NCBI GenBank assembly: GCA_022508805.1
Contig: JAFLUM010000015.1
Coordinates: 1-44,967, forward strand
Source: Oscillospiraceae bacterium
Lineage (GTDB): Bacteria > Bacillota > Clostridia > Oscillospirales > Acutalibacteraceae
DNA: 44,967 nt
Direction: 5' to 3'
The first letter of the stretch is position 1; every line of letters starts with the position of its first letter. The notes beneath the pieces were generated by a model, which saw nothing but the letters and a program-made list of their open reading frames with translations, was not told where the DNA came from and ran no database searches. A program made the position numbers and the translations under genes. Positions 32,320 through 40,887 of this stretch are shown here, one piece after another.

Positions 32320-35300
32320 ATGAGAAAGTACAAGAAACTCAGTCGGTTGCTTGCACTCGTTTTGGTAGCTCTCATTGCGATCGTTCCGCTTCAGGTCGGC
32401 GTAATGGCAGCAGGCGACTCAACCCGTCTCAAATGGGATTATTCAGACATCACTCCCGATCCCCGTAATCCCGAAACTATTGACAGAAACGAGAACGCAA
32501 TCGAATTCGCAGACGATGATGTCGTGCGTGTATCCATCGTTTTGGACGGAGATTCCACTATAGATAAGGGATACTCCACTATAGACATTGCAAACAACAA
32601 GAAAGCGATTGCCTATAGAGACTCATTACTGTCCAAGCAGGAGGCTATTGAGGCAAAAATTGAGAAAGAGGTTCTCGCAGGAAGACCTCTTGACGTTGAA
32701 TGGAACCTCACACTCGTTGCTAACATGATTTCTGCAAACGTTAAATACGGCCAGATCGAAGCTATCAAGGCTGTTAAAGGCGTTAAAGATGTCGTACTTG
32801 AAGTTAAGTACGCTCCGGCTGTAGCAGAAGACTCAATGCCCGTTGATCCCCAGATGAGCACGTCTTCAGAGCAGATCGGTTCAGGAATCGCATGGGCTGA
32901 AGGCTATACAGGTGCAGGCAGCACCGTAGCCATCATCGATACAGGTATCGATCTCGATCATAAATCCTTCGATGCTGATGCATTTGATTATGCTATTGCC
33001 GAGGCTGTCGAGAGCGGTAAAAAAGTTGACCTTATGGACGTCTCCGATATCGAGGATGTTATGGATCAGCTCAATATCGTAAAGCTCGGCGCTTACACTG
33101 GCAGCGCTTCCGGTCTGTATCAGAGCAGCAAAGTTCCCTTCGCATTTAACTATGTTGACGGCGACCTTGATGTCACCCATGACAACGACAGTCAGGGCGA
33201 GCACGGTTCACACGTAACAGGTATTGCAGCTGCAAACCGTTACATAAAGGACGGCTCCGAGTATGTTGACGCTCTTTCAAGCGTTCTTACACAGGGTGTT
33301 GCTCCCGATGCACAGATCATTACCATGAAGGTGTTCGGTAAGGGCGGCGGAGCTTATGACTCTGACTATATGGCAGCTATCGAGGACGCTATCGTTCTTG
33401 GCGCTGATACCGTTAACCTTTCACTCGGTTCAGCTATGGCAGGCTTCAGCCGCAGCGATGCTTACGAGTCTGTTATGAACAGCATTGTTGCCAGCGATAC
33501 AGTCGTTACAATGTCCGCAGGTAACAGCGGATATTGGGCTGAAAACTCCAATGTGCCTTACCCCTACGGTGACGATGTAAACTTTGACACCGCAGGTTCT
33601 CCCGGTTCATTTACAAACTCTCTCGGCGTTGCTTCCGTTGACAACGTCGGCTCTACCGGAGCTTATGTATCCGTTGGCGACTCTCTTGTTTTCTACACAG
33701 AGACTACCGGTTACAGAAACGTTCCCTTTGCTTCGCTTGCCGGTGACCATGAGTATGTTCTCATTGACGGCATCGGTACTGACGAAGATTTCGCTGCTGT
33801 TGAGAGCATTCTTGAAGGCAAGATCGCTCTCTGCTATCGTGGAACTATTTCCTTCTACCAAAAAGCAGTTTATGCTGTTAATCACGGTGCTATTGCAACA
33901 ATCATCGTAAACAATCAGCCCGGAACCATCAATATGGACCTCACTGACTATCCCTATGCAGAGCCCTGCGTTTCCATCACCTATGATGACGGCGAGCTGT
34001 TCTGGGAAAACGCTGTTGAAGAGAACGAGCTGAACGGCGTTTACTACGCTACAGGCACAATGACTGTAGGCGACGGTGTTGCTTCCAGCGATGCTGAGAA
34101 GAACGAAGACGGCATCTACACAATGTCCAGCTTCTCTTCATGGGGTATTCCCGGTTCTCTTACCATGAAACCTGAGATCACGGCTCCCGGCGGAAACATC
34201 TATTCCGTAAACGGTGCTGTTCCCGGCGGTCAGGCATACGAAAATATGTCCGGTACCTCCATGGCATCTCCTCAGGTAACAGGTATGGCTGCTGTTGTTG
34301 CTCAGTACATCCGTGAGAATGCAGATAAATTTGCTGATGTTGAGCTTACTACTCGCGGACTTATCAACAGTCTTCTTATGGCTACTGCCGAGCCTATTAT
34401 TGAGGCAGATTCAGGTAGCTATTATTCAATCCTTGCACAGGGCTCAGGTCTTGCAAACGTTGGTAACGCTGTAAGCGCTGATGCTTATATCGTTATGAAC
34501 GACAGCGCAACCGCAAGTGCCGCTGACGGCAAGGTAAAGGTTGAGCTTGGTGACGACCCTGCAAAGACAGGCGTTTACAAATACGGCTTCACCATTAACA
34601 ACACAAGCGGTACAGAAAATGTTTACACGCTTGACACTCAGATGTTCACACAGGATATGTTCGAGAATTCAGGATATCTCCTTCTCGACACATGGACAAT
34701 ACCTATAGATGCAGAAGTAACTTATACGGTAAACGGTGTTCCCTTCGACGTTGATGCACGCATTGATGCCGACGTAGATATGAACGGTTATACCAATGCT
34801 GCTGATGCTCAGGCACTCCTTGATTATATCGTTGGTCGTATCACTGACGAAGGACTTGATCTTGACGCAGGTGACCTTGACGCTGACGGTAAGATCACAA
34901 CCTATGATGCACACTTACTCCTTGCCGGTATCGAGGCAAGACTTACAGTTCCCGCAAACGGCTCAGTTGAGGTTGAGGTTACTGCTACTATCACCGAGGA
35001 TCTTTCCGCTTATGTAAACGGTGCATACATCGAAGGTTATACTTTCGTTAAACCCGTCGCATCTGAAGAGGGCGAGCTTGACGTTGTATACTCCATCCCT
35101 GTTCTCGGTTTCTACGGCAACTGGTCAGATCCTTCCATGTTCGACCGTCTTGACATTGAAGGCTACTTCTATGGCAGCGATCATGATATCCCCTATACAG
35201 GCGAGATCACAGACGAGCTCGATTATAAGGACGGCGACGACAAACAGACTTATTTCCTGTTCGGTAACCCCTATGTACAGGACGAAGAGTATCATCCCGA

Positions 35301-38300
35301 GCGTGAAGCTCTCAGAAATAAAGATACTCTTACATCTTACTACTATTCACTCATCAGAAATGCCGGAGCACGTCTTGCTGTTGTTTACGATGCTGACGGA
35401 AATGTGGTTTACTCCACATCAGTATCAAGTGAATACGGCGCGTTCTATTACACGAACGGCGGCTCATGGCAGTACACATCCAGCAACGTTAACCTCGGTG
35501 TAAAGGTTGCTGACTTGAACACCAAAGAAAATGAGCAATTCACATTTGCAATGTATGCTATTCCCGAGTATTATCTCACAGCTGAGATGTATGAGGACGG
35601 CGTAATCACACTTGATGAAGCTCTCTCAGTTGTTGATCAGCTCGGAAACGGCGCTGTTGTTTCTAAGTCGGTCACAGTTGACAATACGGCTCCCAAGTTC
35701 GTCGGCGAGCCTATGAAATCGCTCACAAGCGGCGATCTTAAGATCAAAGTAAAGGATAACCAGTATATCGCTTATGCGGTAGCACTGAACCGCAGCGGCA
35801 CTATGATGTTCGCTGATATCACAGCAGACGATCTTGCTCAGACTGAGGCAGGCAAAGAGGTTGAACTTACATTCTCCGGCGCAGATCTTGCAGCTGCAGG
35901 CGAATATGTTGCAATCGCAGTTTACGACTACGCAGGCAACATGAGCGTTATCGAGGTTAAGTACGGCGAGCACGTTAACAGAGTCGGCAAGATGTACGGC
36001 TTCACCTCCAGCCTCTTCACAGGCTATAACACTTGGATCGGCATCGATCCCGCAACCGTTAACATCACAGCAACTGCTGATGACGGCTATGCTCTTGAAG
36101 ACTTAACAACCTTCGCTGTTGCAAGTGCTGAGTACATTGACGGTTATATCTTCCAGGCAGATGCCAACGGCAACCTCTATGTTGCTCCTGAGGCTGACTT
36201 TGGTATGACTACACTTATCGGCAATATGGGCGTCGTTCCCATCGATATGGCATACGATTACGACACAAATAATCTCTATGCTCTTGTTACAGCCACTACA
36301 AATAATGTTGCAAACAAGAATGTTGTTTATAAGATCAATCCTCTCACCGGTAAAGCTACAGTTGCCTTCTACGCTAATGCTACAAATACCAGCTTTATTG
36401 GTACAACCTATGTAACCTTGTTCGGTATGGCTATTGACGACGAAGGTACCTTCTACTTCGACGGCAGTTCTCTGTATACAGTAGCAAATTGGGACGGCGC
36501 AACAACGGCTCCCGCAGTGACAAAAGTCGGCGCCAGCGGCGGCATGGTTGGCGGCGGTACCCTTCCCACCACAAACAGCACCATGGCATGGGATCACAAT
36601 ACTGATACTCTCTACATGGTAAGTAAGTCAACCGTTGGCAATGCCAATAACTATCTTGCGATCGTTGACACCACAACCGGTAAATACACACGTGCCAACG
36701 GCGCTACTACAGGATCCCAGCTCTACGCTCCTTTCACTGCACTCTTTATCGCACCCGGTTTGACGTCCGGTGAGGACTTCACGCCCACCGATAAGGTAGA
36801 CAGCATCACAGTAGCTCCCGAAGAGATGAAAGCTATGGTTGGTGGCAGCTACCAGCTTACAGCTCAGCTTACACCTTGGACTCTGACCGATATGAGCGTA
36901 ACATGGACTTCATCCGATGAGAGCGTTGCAGTTGTTGACGAACTCGGATTTGTTACGGCAGTAGGCGTAGGTTCTGCTACGATCACAGTTACATCCGTAG
37001 CCGATCCTACAAAGAGCGCAACTTCTACAATTGAAGTTCTTCCGCTTCCGTCATACGACCTCAAGGGACTTGTTTATGACACCGACAGCGTAGCTTACTG
37101 GAGCAGCTTCAATACGCAGGATCCTGCAAGCTTTAAGCATTTGGCAAAGGGCAACTACTACTATGCAGGTTCTATGACCGATTACGGTTATCTCGTTACC
37201 CATGACGGCAGCGCTGTCTACCTGGTAGATCCCACTGACTTTGCTGCTCAGCAGTTGTTCGAGATCAACCCCACATACCTCTTCCCGGATGCTGCATTGA
37301 ATATGTACTTCGCAGCCACAACAGCCGGTGAAATGGCTCTTCTTGCTCCGCAGGCTAACTCGAAGACTCTTATGATCTTCCTTCCCTTGTCTGCAGGTCT
37401 CTACACTGTAAACCTCGGCACCGGCCAAAACCCGATTACCTCTAACATTGCCGCTATTACATGGGTAGGTCTTGACAGCTCAACCCAGCGCGACTACTAT
37501 TATATGCTCCTTGAGAACGGCGATTTGTACATCTTGTATCTCAGCGCTGCCGGTAATATTGGATTAGGAAATTTAGGTAATATAGGTATGGATATTACCG
37601 GCGCTGCAAACCCGGACGGCGGTTCTTCAGCTTCCTTGATCTATGACTGGGATAACTTTGACGAGGAAACCGGCACTGAATACCTGTATCTTGCTCACTA
37701 TGAAGATAACGCTGACAGTGCTTACCTCTCAGTTATTCAGGTTGGCGAAGATGTTGGTACAATGGCAAGCGTATCCTTCGGTGAGAATGTATGGCCTGCA
37801 GTATCTCTCTACAGCTCATTCGAAGAAGAGATGTTCGTAATGGGTGCTGACGCTTCCGAAAGATTTGCAGACGTAAACTTCACTGAGGTTAATGCAATGT
37901 CTGAACTCAAGTCTGCAGTTGCAACCAAAGAGACCGAGTCGACAAATGCGGCTCTCACTGGTTCTCTTAACGCTATAACTGTTGACCAGGTTGAAGTTGC
38001 AAACGGCGAAAAGAAAGCTATTGTAATTGACGAAGATGCAAAGACCGCAACATTGACATTGAATGTTGATGATTCAACTAACGGTCTTGTAGCAGTCAAC
38101 TATGACGCTGATCTTCTTACTCTTGAAAGCACTACTGCTTATCTGAAGAACTACACGGATAATGCTGAAAACGGCGTTCTTAAATTTGCTTATGCAGGCG
38201 CAGGTGAGTTGGACGGAACTGTTAAGCTGGTATTCTCTTATGAGGATCAGCACGGCGGTCTTGACACAACCATCACCGTAAGAGTTCTTGAAGACGGCGA

Positions 38301-38736
38301 ACCCACTGATGAAGTAGTCACAATTATGGATATTCCTGTTGTAACCGAAACATCGGTAGGCGATCACGTTTGGGGCGCTCCCACATTCACATGGTCTGAG
38401 AACGGCACATCCGCATATGCTACATTCACTTGCCAGCTTGATCACAGCCACACTATGACTGTTGATGCTGACGTAACAGGCAAAGTTACAAAGGAAGCTA
38501 CTGCAACAGAGGCAGGCACAATGACCTACACTGCTACAGTAGTATTAGACGGCGTAACATACACAGCAACTAAGAACGTGGAGATTCCTGCACTCGGTAC
38601 TAAACCGGTTGATCCTCCGACGATCCCCAACACAGCAAGCGGCACAGAAATCGCTCTGTGGGTAGTTCTCATCCTTATGCTTAGTGCATGCGCAGTATTT
38701 GTTTCTTACCGCAAGATTTACGCTAAGAGCAAATAA
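32320..38736 (+). CDS. Large secreted subtilase (S8) with PA, dockerin-like and Ig-like domains
   Basis: A 2138-residue extracellular serine protease. A signal peptide (LLALVLVALIAIVPLQVGVMA) follows a basic start, with GGAAAGGAG before the ATG. The catalytic triad is intact: Asp207 in AIIDTGID, His295 in GEHGSHVTG, Ser647 in GTSMASPQVTG. An insertion between His and Ser at about 450-590 has the pattern of a PA domain. A dockerin-like pair of calcium loops (DVDMNGYTNAADAQ and DLDADGKITTYDA) lies near 817-872, internal instead of terminal. A bacterial Ig2-like module lies near 1493-1575 (VDSITVAPEEMKAMVGGSYQ) and a cohesin- or Ig-like beta domain near 1880-1985. The end, IPNTASGTEIALW then a helix and a basic tail, looks like a sorting signal. 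A nonspecific surface protease fits. Confidence 0.88.
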   Translation: MRKYKKLSRLLALVLVALIAIVPLQVGVMAAGDSTRLKWDYSDITPDPRNPETIDRNENAIEFADDDVVRVSIVLDGDSTIDKGYSTIDIANNKKAIAYRDSLLSKQEAIEAKIEKEVLAGRPLDVEWNLTLVANMISANVKYGQIEAIKAVKGVKDVVLEVKYAPAVAEDSMPVDPQMSTSSEQIGSGIAWAEGYTGAGSTVAIIDTGIDLDHKSFDADAFDYAIAEAVESGKKVDLMDVSDIEDVMDQLNIVKLGAYTGSASGLYQSSKVPFAFNYVDGDLDVTHDNDSQGEHGSHVTGIAAANRYIKDGSEYVDALSSVLTQGVAPDAQIITMKVFGKGGGAYDSDYMAAIEDAIVLGADTVNLSLGSAMAGFSRSDAYESVMNSIVASDTVVTMSAGNSGYWAENSNVPYPYGDDVNFDTAGSPGSFTNSLGVASVDNVGSTGAYVSVGDSLVFYTETTGYRNVPFASLAGDHEYVLIDGIGTDEDFAAVESILEGKIALCYRGTISFYQKAVYAVNHGAIATIIVNNQPGTINMDLTDYPYAEPCVSITYDDGELFWENAVEENELNGVYYATGTMTVGDGVASSDAEKNEDGIYTMSSFSSWGIPGSLTMKPEITAPGGNIYSVNGAVPGGQAYENMSGTSMASPQVTGMAAVVAQYIRENADKFADVELTTRGLINSLLMATAEPIIEADSGSYYSILAQGSGLANVGNAVSADAYIVMNDSATASAADGKVKVELGDDPAKTGVYKYGFTINNTSGTENVYTLDTQMFTQDMFENSGYLLLDTWTIPIDAEVTYTVNGVPFDVDARIDADVDMNGYTNAADAQALLDYIVGRITDEGLDLDAGDLDADGKITTYDAHLLLAGIEARLTVPANGSVEVEVTATITEDLSAYVNGAYIEGYTFVKPVASEEGELDVVYSIPVLGFYGNWSDPSMFDRLDIEGYFYGSDHDIPYTGEITDELDYKDGDDKQTYFLFGNPYVQDEEYHPEREALRNKDTLTSYYYSLIRNAGARLAVVYDADGNVVYSTSVSSEYGAFYYTNGGSWQYTSSNVNLGVKVADLNTKENEQFTFAMYAIPEYYLTAEMYEDGVITLDEALSVVDQLGNGAVVSKSVTVDNTAPKFVGEPMKSLTSGDLKIKVKDNQYIAYAVALNRSGTMMFADITADDLAQTEAGKEVELTFSGADLAAAGEYVAIAVYDYAGNMSVIEVKYGEHVNRVGKMYGFTSSLFTGYNTWIGIDPATVNITATADDGYALEDLTTFAVASAEYIDGYIFQADANGNLYVAPEADFGMTTLIGNMGVVPIDMAYDYDTNNLYALVTATTNNVANKNVVYKINPLTGKATVAFYANATNTSFIGTTYVTLFGMAIDDEGTFYFDGSSLYTVANWDGATTAPAVTKVGASGGMVGGGTLPTTNSTMAWDHNTDTLYMVSKSTVGNANNYLAIVDTTTGKYTRANGATTGSQLYAPFTALFIAPGLTSGEDFTPTDKVDSITVAPEEMKAMVGGSYQLTAQLTPWTLTDMSVTWTSSDESVAVVDELGFVTAVGVGSATITVTSVADPTKSATSTIEVLPLPSYDLKGLVYDTDSVAYWSSFNTQDPASFKHLAKGNYYYAGSMTDYGYLVTHDGSAVYLVDPTDFAAQQLFEINPTYLFPDAALNMYFAATTAGEMALLAPQANSKTLMIFLPLSAGLYTVNLGTGQNPITSNIAAITWVGLDSSTQRDYYYMLLENGDLYILYLSAAGNIGLGNLGNIGMDITGAANPDGGSSASLIYDWDNFDEETGTEYLYLAHYEDNADSAYLSVIQVGEDVGTMASVSFGENVWPAVSLYSSFEEEMFVMGADASERFADVNFTEVNAMSELKSAVATKETESTNAALTGSLNAITVDQVEVANGEKKAIVIDEDAKTATLTLNVDDSTNGLVAVNYDADLLTLESTTAYLKNYTDNAENGVLKFAYAGAGELDGTVKLVFSYEDQHGGLDTTITVRVLEDGEPTDEVVTIMDIPVVTETSVGDHVWGAPTFTWSENGTSAYATFTCQLDHSHTMTVDADVTGKVTKEATATEAGTMTYTATVVLDGVTYTATKNVEIPALGTKPVDPPTIPNTASGTEIALWVVLILMLSACAVFVSYRKIYAKSK

Positions 38737-38768
38737 AGCTCCTAATTCAATAGGATAAACAAAATTAA

Positions 38769-38805
38769 GGCGGATGGGGTAAAACCCATCCGCTGTTCTT
38801 TTAGA
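38769..38805 (+). terminator. Terminator after the subtilase gene
   Basis: GCGGATGGG / CCCATCCGC with a six-base loop followed by a T-rich stretch, 33 bases after the stop codon. Confidence 0.75.
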
Positions 38806-38822
38806 TATTAGACGATAGAAAA

Positions 38823-38875
38823 AGGCTCCCCATTGTCTGAACAAATCCAGTCAGGGAAGCCTATTTCTATATCAA
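38823..38875 (-). terminator. Probable terminator of the serine dehydratase operon
   Basis: GGCTCCC pairs imperfectly with GGGAAGCC across a loop of about 26 bases, with an A run at the plus-strand left edge (a T run when read leftward). Confidence 0.5.
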
Positions 38876-38912
38876 CTTTATTTTGTTTTCCGCCCACTCT
38901 TGAGGGAGTCTT

Positions 38913-39509
38913 TCATTTCTCTGAATACATCGGATACCTTGTCTTATCTTCGTCCGTAATTTCTCTTAATACTTTGCACGGAACACCGACAGCCACTACA
39001 CCCGCGGGTATGGATTTTGCAACGACGCTTCCGGCGCCGATCACCGAATTGTCTCCGATTTCCACGCCTGCAAGAACGGTTGAGCCTGCACCGATCCACA
39101 CATTGTTACCAATCGTGATAGGCTTTGCGATTTCTACACCTGCTTTACGCATTTCAGGATCAATAGCGTGCTCAGCCGTGGTGAAACAACAATTCGGCGC
39201 TACAAAAACATGATCGCCAAAGGTTACTTTGGCTCCGTCAGTAATGATCATATTGTGGTTGGAGTAAAAATAATCTCCGAGAGTAATGTTGTAGCCGTAA
39301 TCACACCAAAACGGTGGTGTGATTACAGTATTTTCGCCCATTTTCCCAAGCAGCTCCTTCAAAATTTCCCGCTGAGCTTCATAGTCATTGGGACAAAGCT
39401 GATTGTATCTATAACATTTTTCTTTTGCTTTCTTTATTTCCGTTTCGTAAGCAGGATTATAGCAGCCTTGAAAGAAACAGTTAATAGGCACCTCCGGTTT
39501 TTTGCTCAT
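38913..39509 (-). CDS. Sugar O-acetyltransferase (LacA/Maa family)
   Basis: A 198-residue hexapeptide-repeat acetyltransferase of the galactoside/maltose O-acetyltransferase family, which uses acetyl-CoA to acetylate free sugars. The N-terminal ~55 residues are the helical lead typical of the family. The left-handed beta helix runs from about 60 to 180 in repeats such as VTFGDHVFVAPN, ITIGNNVWIGAG, VEIGDNSVIGAG. The catalytic His lies in TTAEHAIDP near residue 114. AIPAG-type KSIPAGVVAVGVPCKV closes the helix. The start overlaps the serine dehydratase stop as ATGA, so the two are co-translated, a pairing with no obvious metabolic link. Confidence 0.88.
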   Translation of the reverse strand: MSKKPEVPINCFFQGCYNPAYETEIKKAKEKCYRYNQLCPNDYEAQREILKELLGKMGENTVITPPFWCDYGYNITLGDYFYSNHNMIITDGAKVTFGDHVFVAPNCCFTTAEHAIDPEMRKAGVEIAKPITIGNNVWIGAGSTVLAGVEIGDNSVIGAGSVVAKSIPAGVVAVGVPCKVLREITDEDKTRYPMYSEK

Positions 39510-40714
39510 GTATTTGATCCTCCGAATTTTTTGGCAAGACCGCCCTCAGCAGTTTCCCGATAAATAACCTTTAGATCCTTTCCGGTTTCGTACATGGTTT
39601 CAACTATCATATCAAAGCTGATTTTTCGGGAATCAGCTAAGAAATCGGCAAGGTTAACGGCGTTAAGCGCCCGCATGGCAGCGATTGCATTGCGTTCAAT
39701 ACAGGGAATTTGAACAAGACCCAAAACAGGGTCACAAGTAAGCCCTAAATGATGCTCAATAGAGATCTCAGCCGCATATTCTATCTGATCAAGGTCAAGC
39801 TCATAAAGCTCTGCAGCCGCTGCTGCAGCCATTGCACAGGCTGTTCCTATTTCTGCCTGACAACCGCACTCTGCACCGCTGATGGAGGCGTTTGTTTTGA
39901 TAAGATTACCGATTATTCCCGCCGTTGCAAGACCGTGAATAATTTGAGTATCAGTAAAGTTTCGCTTCTTTTGCAAAAATTTGAGCACCGCCGGTACTAC
40001 GCCGCAGGCACCGCAGGTAGGGGCGGTCACTATCTCTCCGCCGGATGCGTTTTGCTCACTTACCGCATATGCAAAGGCGCAAATAAGTCGGTTTGTCTTT
40101 GTTTCCTCTGTTTCATCAATATGCTTTTGCCTAAAAAGGTACTTTGCCTTTCTTTGAGTGCCTATTCCGCCGTGCAGCACGCCTTCGGTATCAAGACCGA
40201 TGCTTATTGCTTTTTGCATAACTTCCCATACACTTTGAAGGTAATCCCATATCTCTTTTCCCTCATACTGCTCAACATATTCCCAAATACGGATATCCTT
40301 TTGTCTACAGTACTTTGAAATTTCGGAAAACGAACGGTGAGGATATATTTTATCGTGATTCGGGGCATTTTCGCCTTCTTTTATAATTTCACCGCCGCCT
40401 ATGCTGTAATAACGTACTTGCACGGCAGTTTTTCCATCCGTAATGGCAATAAGATCCATCATATTGGGATGAAAATCCGCCACCGTGTTTTCATCAAATT
40501 CAATCGTGAACGGCTTGTCCTTAAAGGCTTCGCGCAAAACCGCATCAGTCATATGACCTTTTCCGGTTTTCGCAAGCGAACCGTAAAGCACAGCCTTGTA
40601 GCTTTCATAATTCGGATTTTCTGCTAAAAACTGTTCCGCCGCCGCCATTGGTCCCATGGTATGGGAGGATGAAGGTCCTCTGCCGATTTTGTATAAGTAT
40701 TTTAATGACTGCAT
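39506..40714 (-). CDS. sdaA: L-serine dehydratase, single-chain, iron-sulfur
   Basis: A 402-residue L-serine ammonia-lyase that deaminates L-serine to pyruvate using a [4Fe-4S] cluster. GPSSSHTMGP at residues 13-22 is the conserved N-terminal motif of the beta domain. KTGKGHMTD and VRYYSIGGGEI follow. The alpha part has NASGGEIVTAPTCGACGVVP, SGAECGCQAEIG and GLTCDPVLGLVQIPC, whose Cys residues ligate the cluster. It is the fused one-chain form (like E. coli SdaA) instead of the two-chain clostridial type. ATG 40714 has a GGGGG ribosome binding site six bases upstream, with a TTTACA-18-TATAAT promoter ahead. Confidence 0.92.
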   Translation of the reverse strand: MQSLKYLYKIGRGPSSSHTMGPMAAAEQFLAENPNYESYKAVLYGSLAKTGKGHMTDAVLREAFKDKPFTIEFDENTVADFHPNMMDLIAITDGKTAVQVRYYSIGGGEIIKEGENAPNHDKIYPHRSFSEISKYCRQKDIRIWEYVEQYEGKEIWDYLQSVWEVMQKAISIGLDTEGVLHGGIGTQRKAKYLFRQKHIDETEETKTNRLICAFAYAVSEQNASGGEIVTAPTCGACGVVPAVLKFLQKKRNFTDTQIIHGLATAGIIGNLIKTNASISGAECGCQAEIGTACAMAAAAAAELYELDLDQIEYAAEISIEHHLGLTCDPVLGLVQIPCIERNAIAAMRALNAVNLADFLADSRKISFDMIVETMYETGKDLKVIYRETAEGGLAKKFGGSNT

Positions 40715-40773
40715 TTTTAACCCCCGCACATATTTTCTTTCTGAAGAACTAAAATCCAATACCCTATAAATAA

Positions 40774-40803
40774 ATTATACCCCAAAAATGTATTATCTGT
40801 AAA
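40774..40803 (-). promoter_or_regulatory. Promoter of the serine dehydratase operon
   Basis: On the minus strand TTTACA (40798-40803), 18 bases, TATAAT (40774-40779). Confidence 0.6.
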
Positions 40804-40837
40804 GTGATGATTGCCCAATAGAGCAAACATCATTCCA

Positions 40838-40873
40838 AAAAAATATCCCGAACATACTGTTCGGGAATTTTTA
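40838..40873. terminator. Terminator after the TIR-TPR gene
   Basis: TCCCGAACA-TAC-TGTTCGGGA between an A run (plus left side) and ATTTTT (right side). In the leftward direction it follows the TIR-TPR stop by about 20 bases. Confidence 0.85.
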
Positions 40874-40887
40874 TGTCTTGTGCTATA

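Noticed and set aside
36103-36597. Cys-rich minus-strand open frames within the subtilase gene
   Set aside because: They are shadows of a strongly supported 2138-codon gene; their high Cys content comes from reading Ala/Thr codons backwards.
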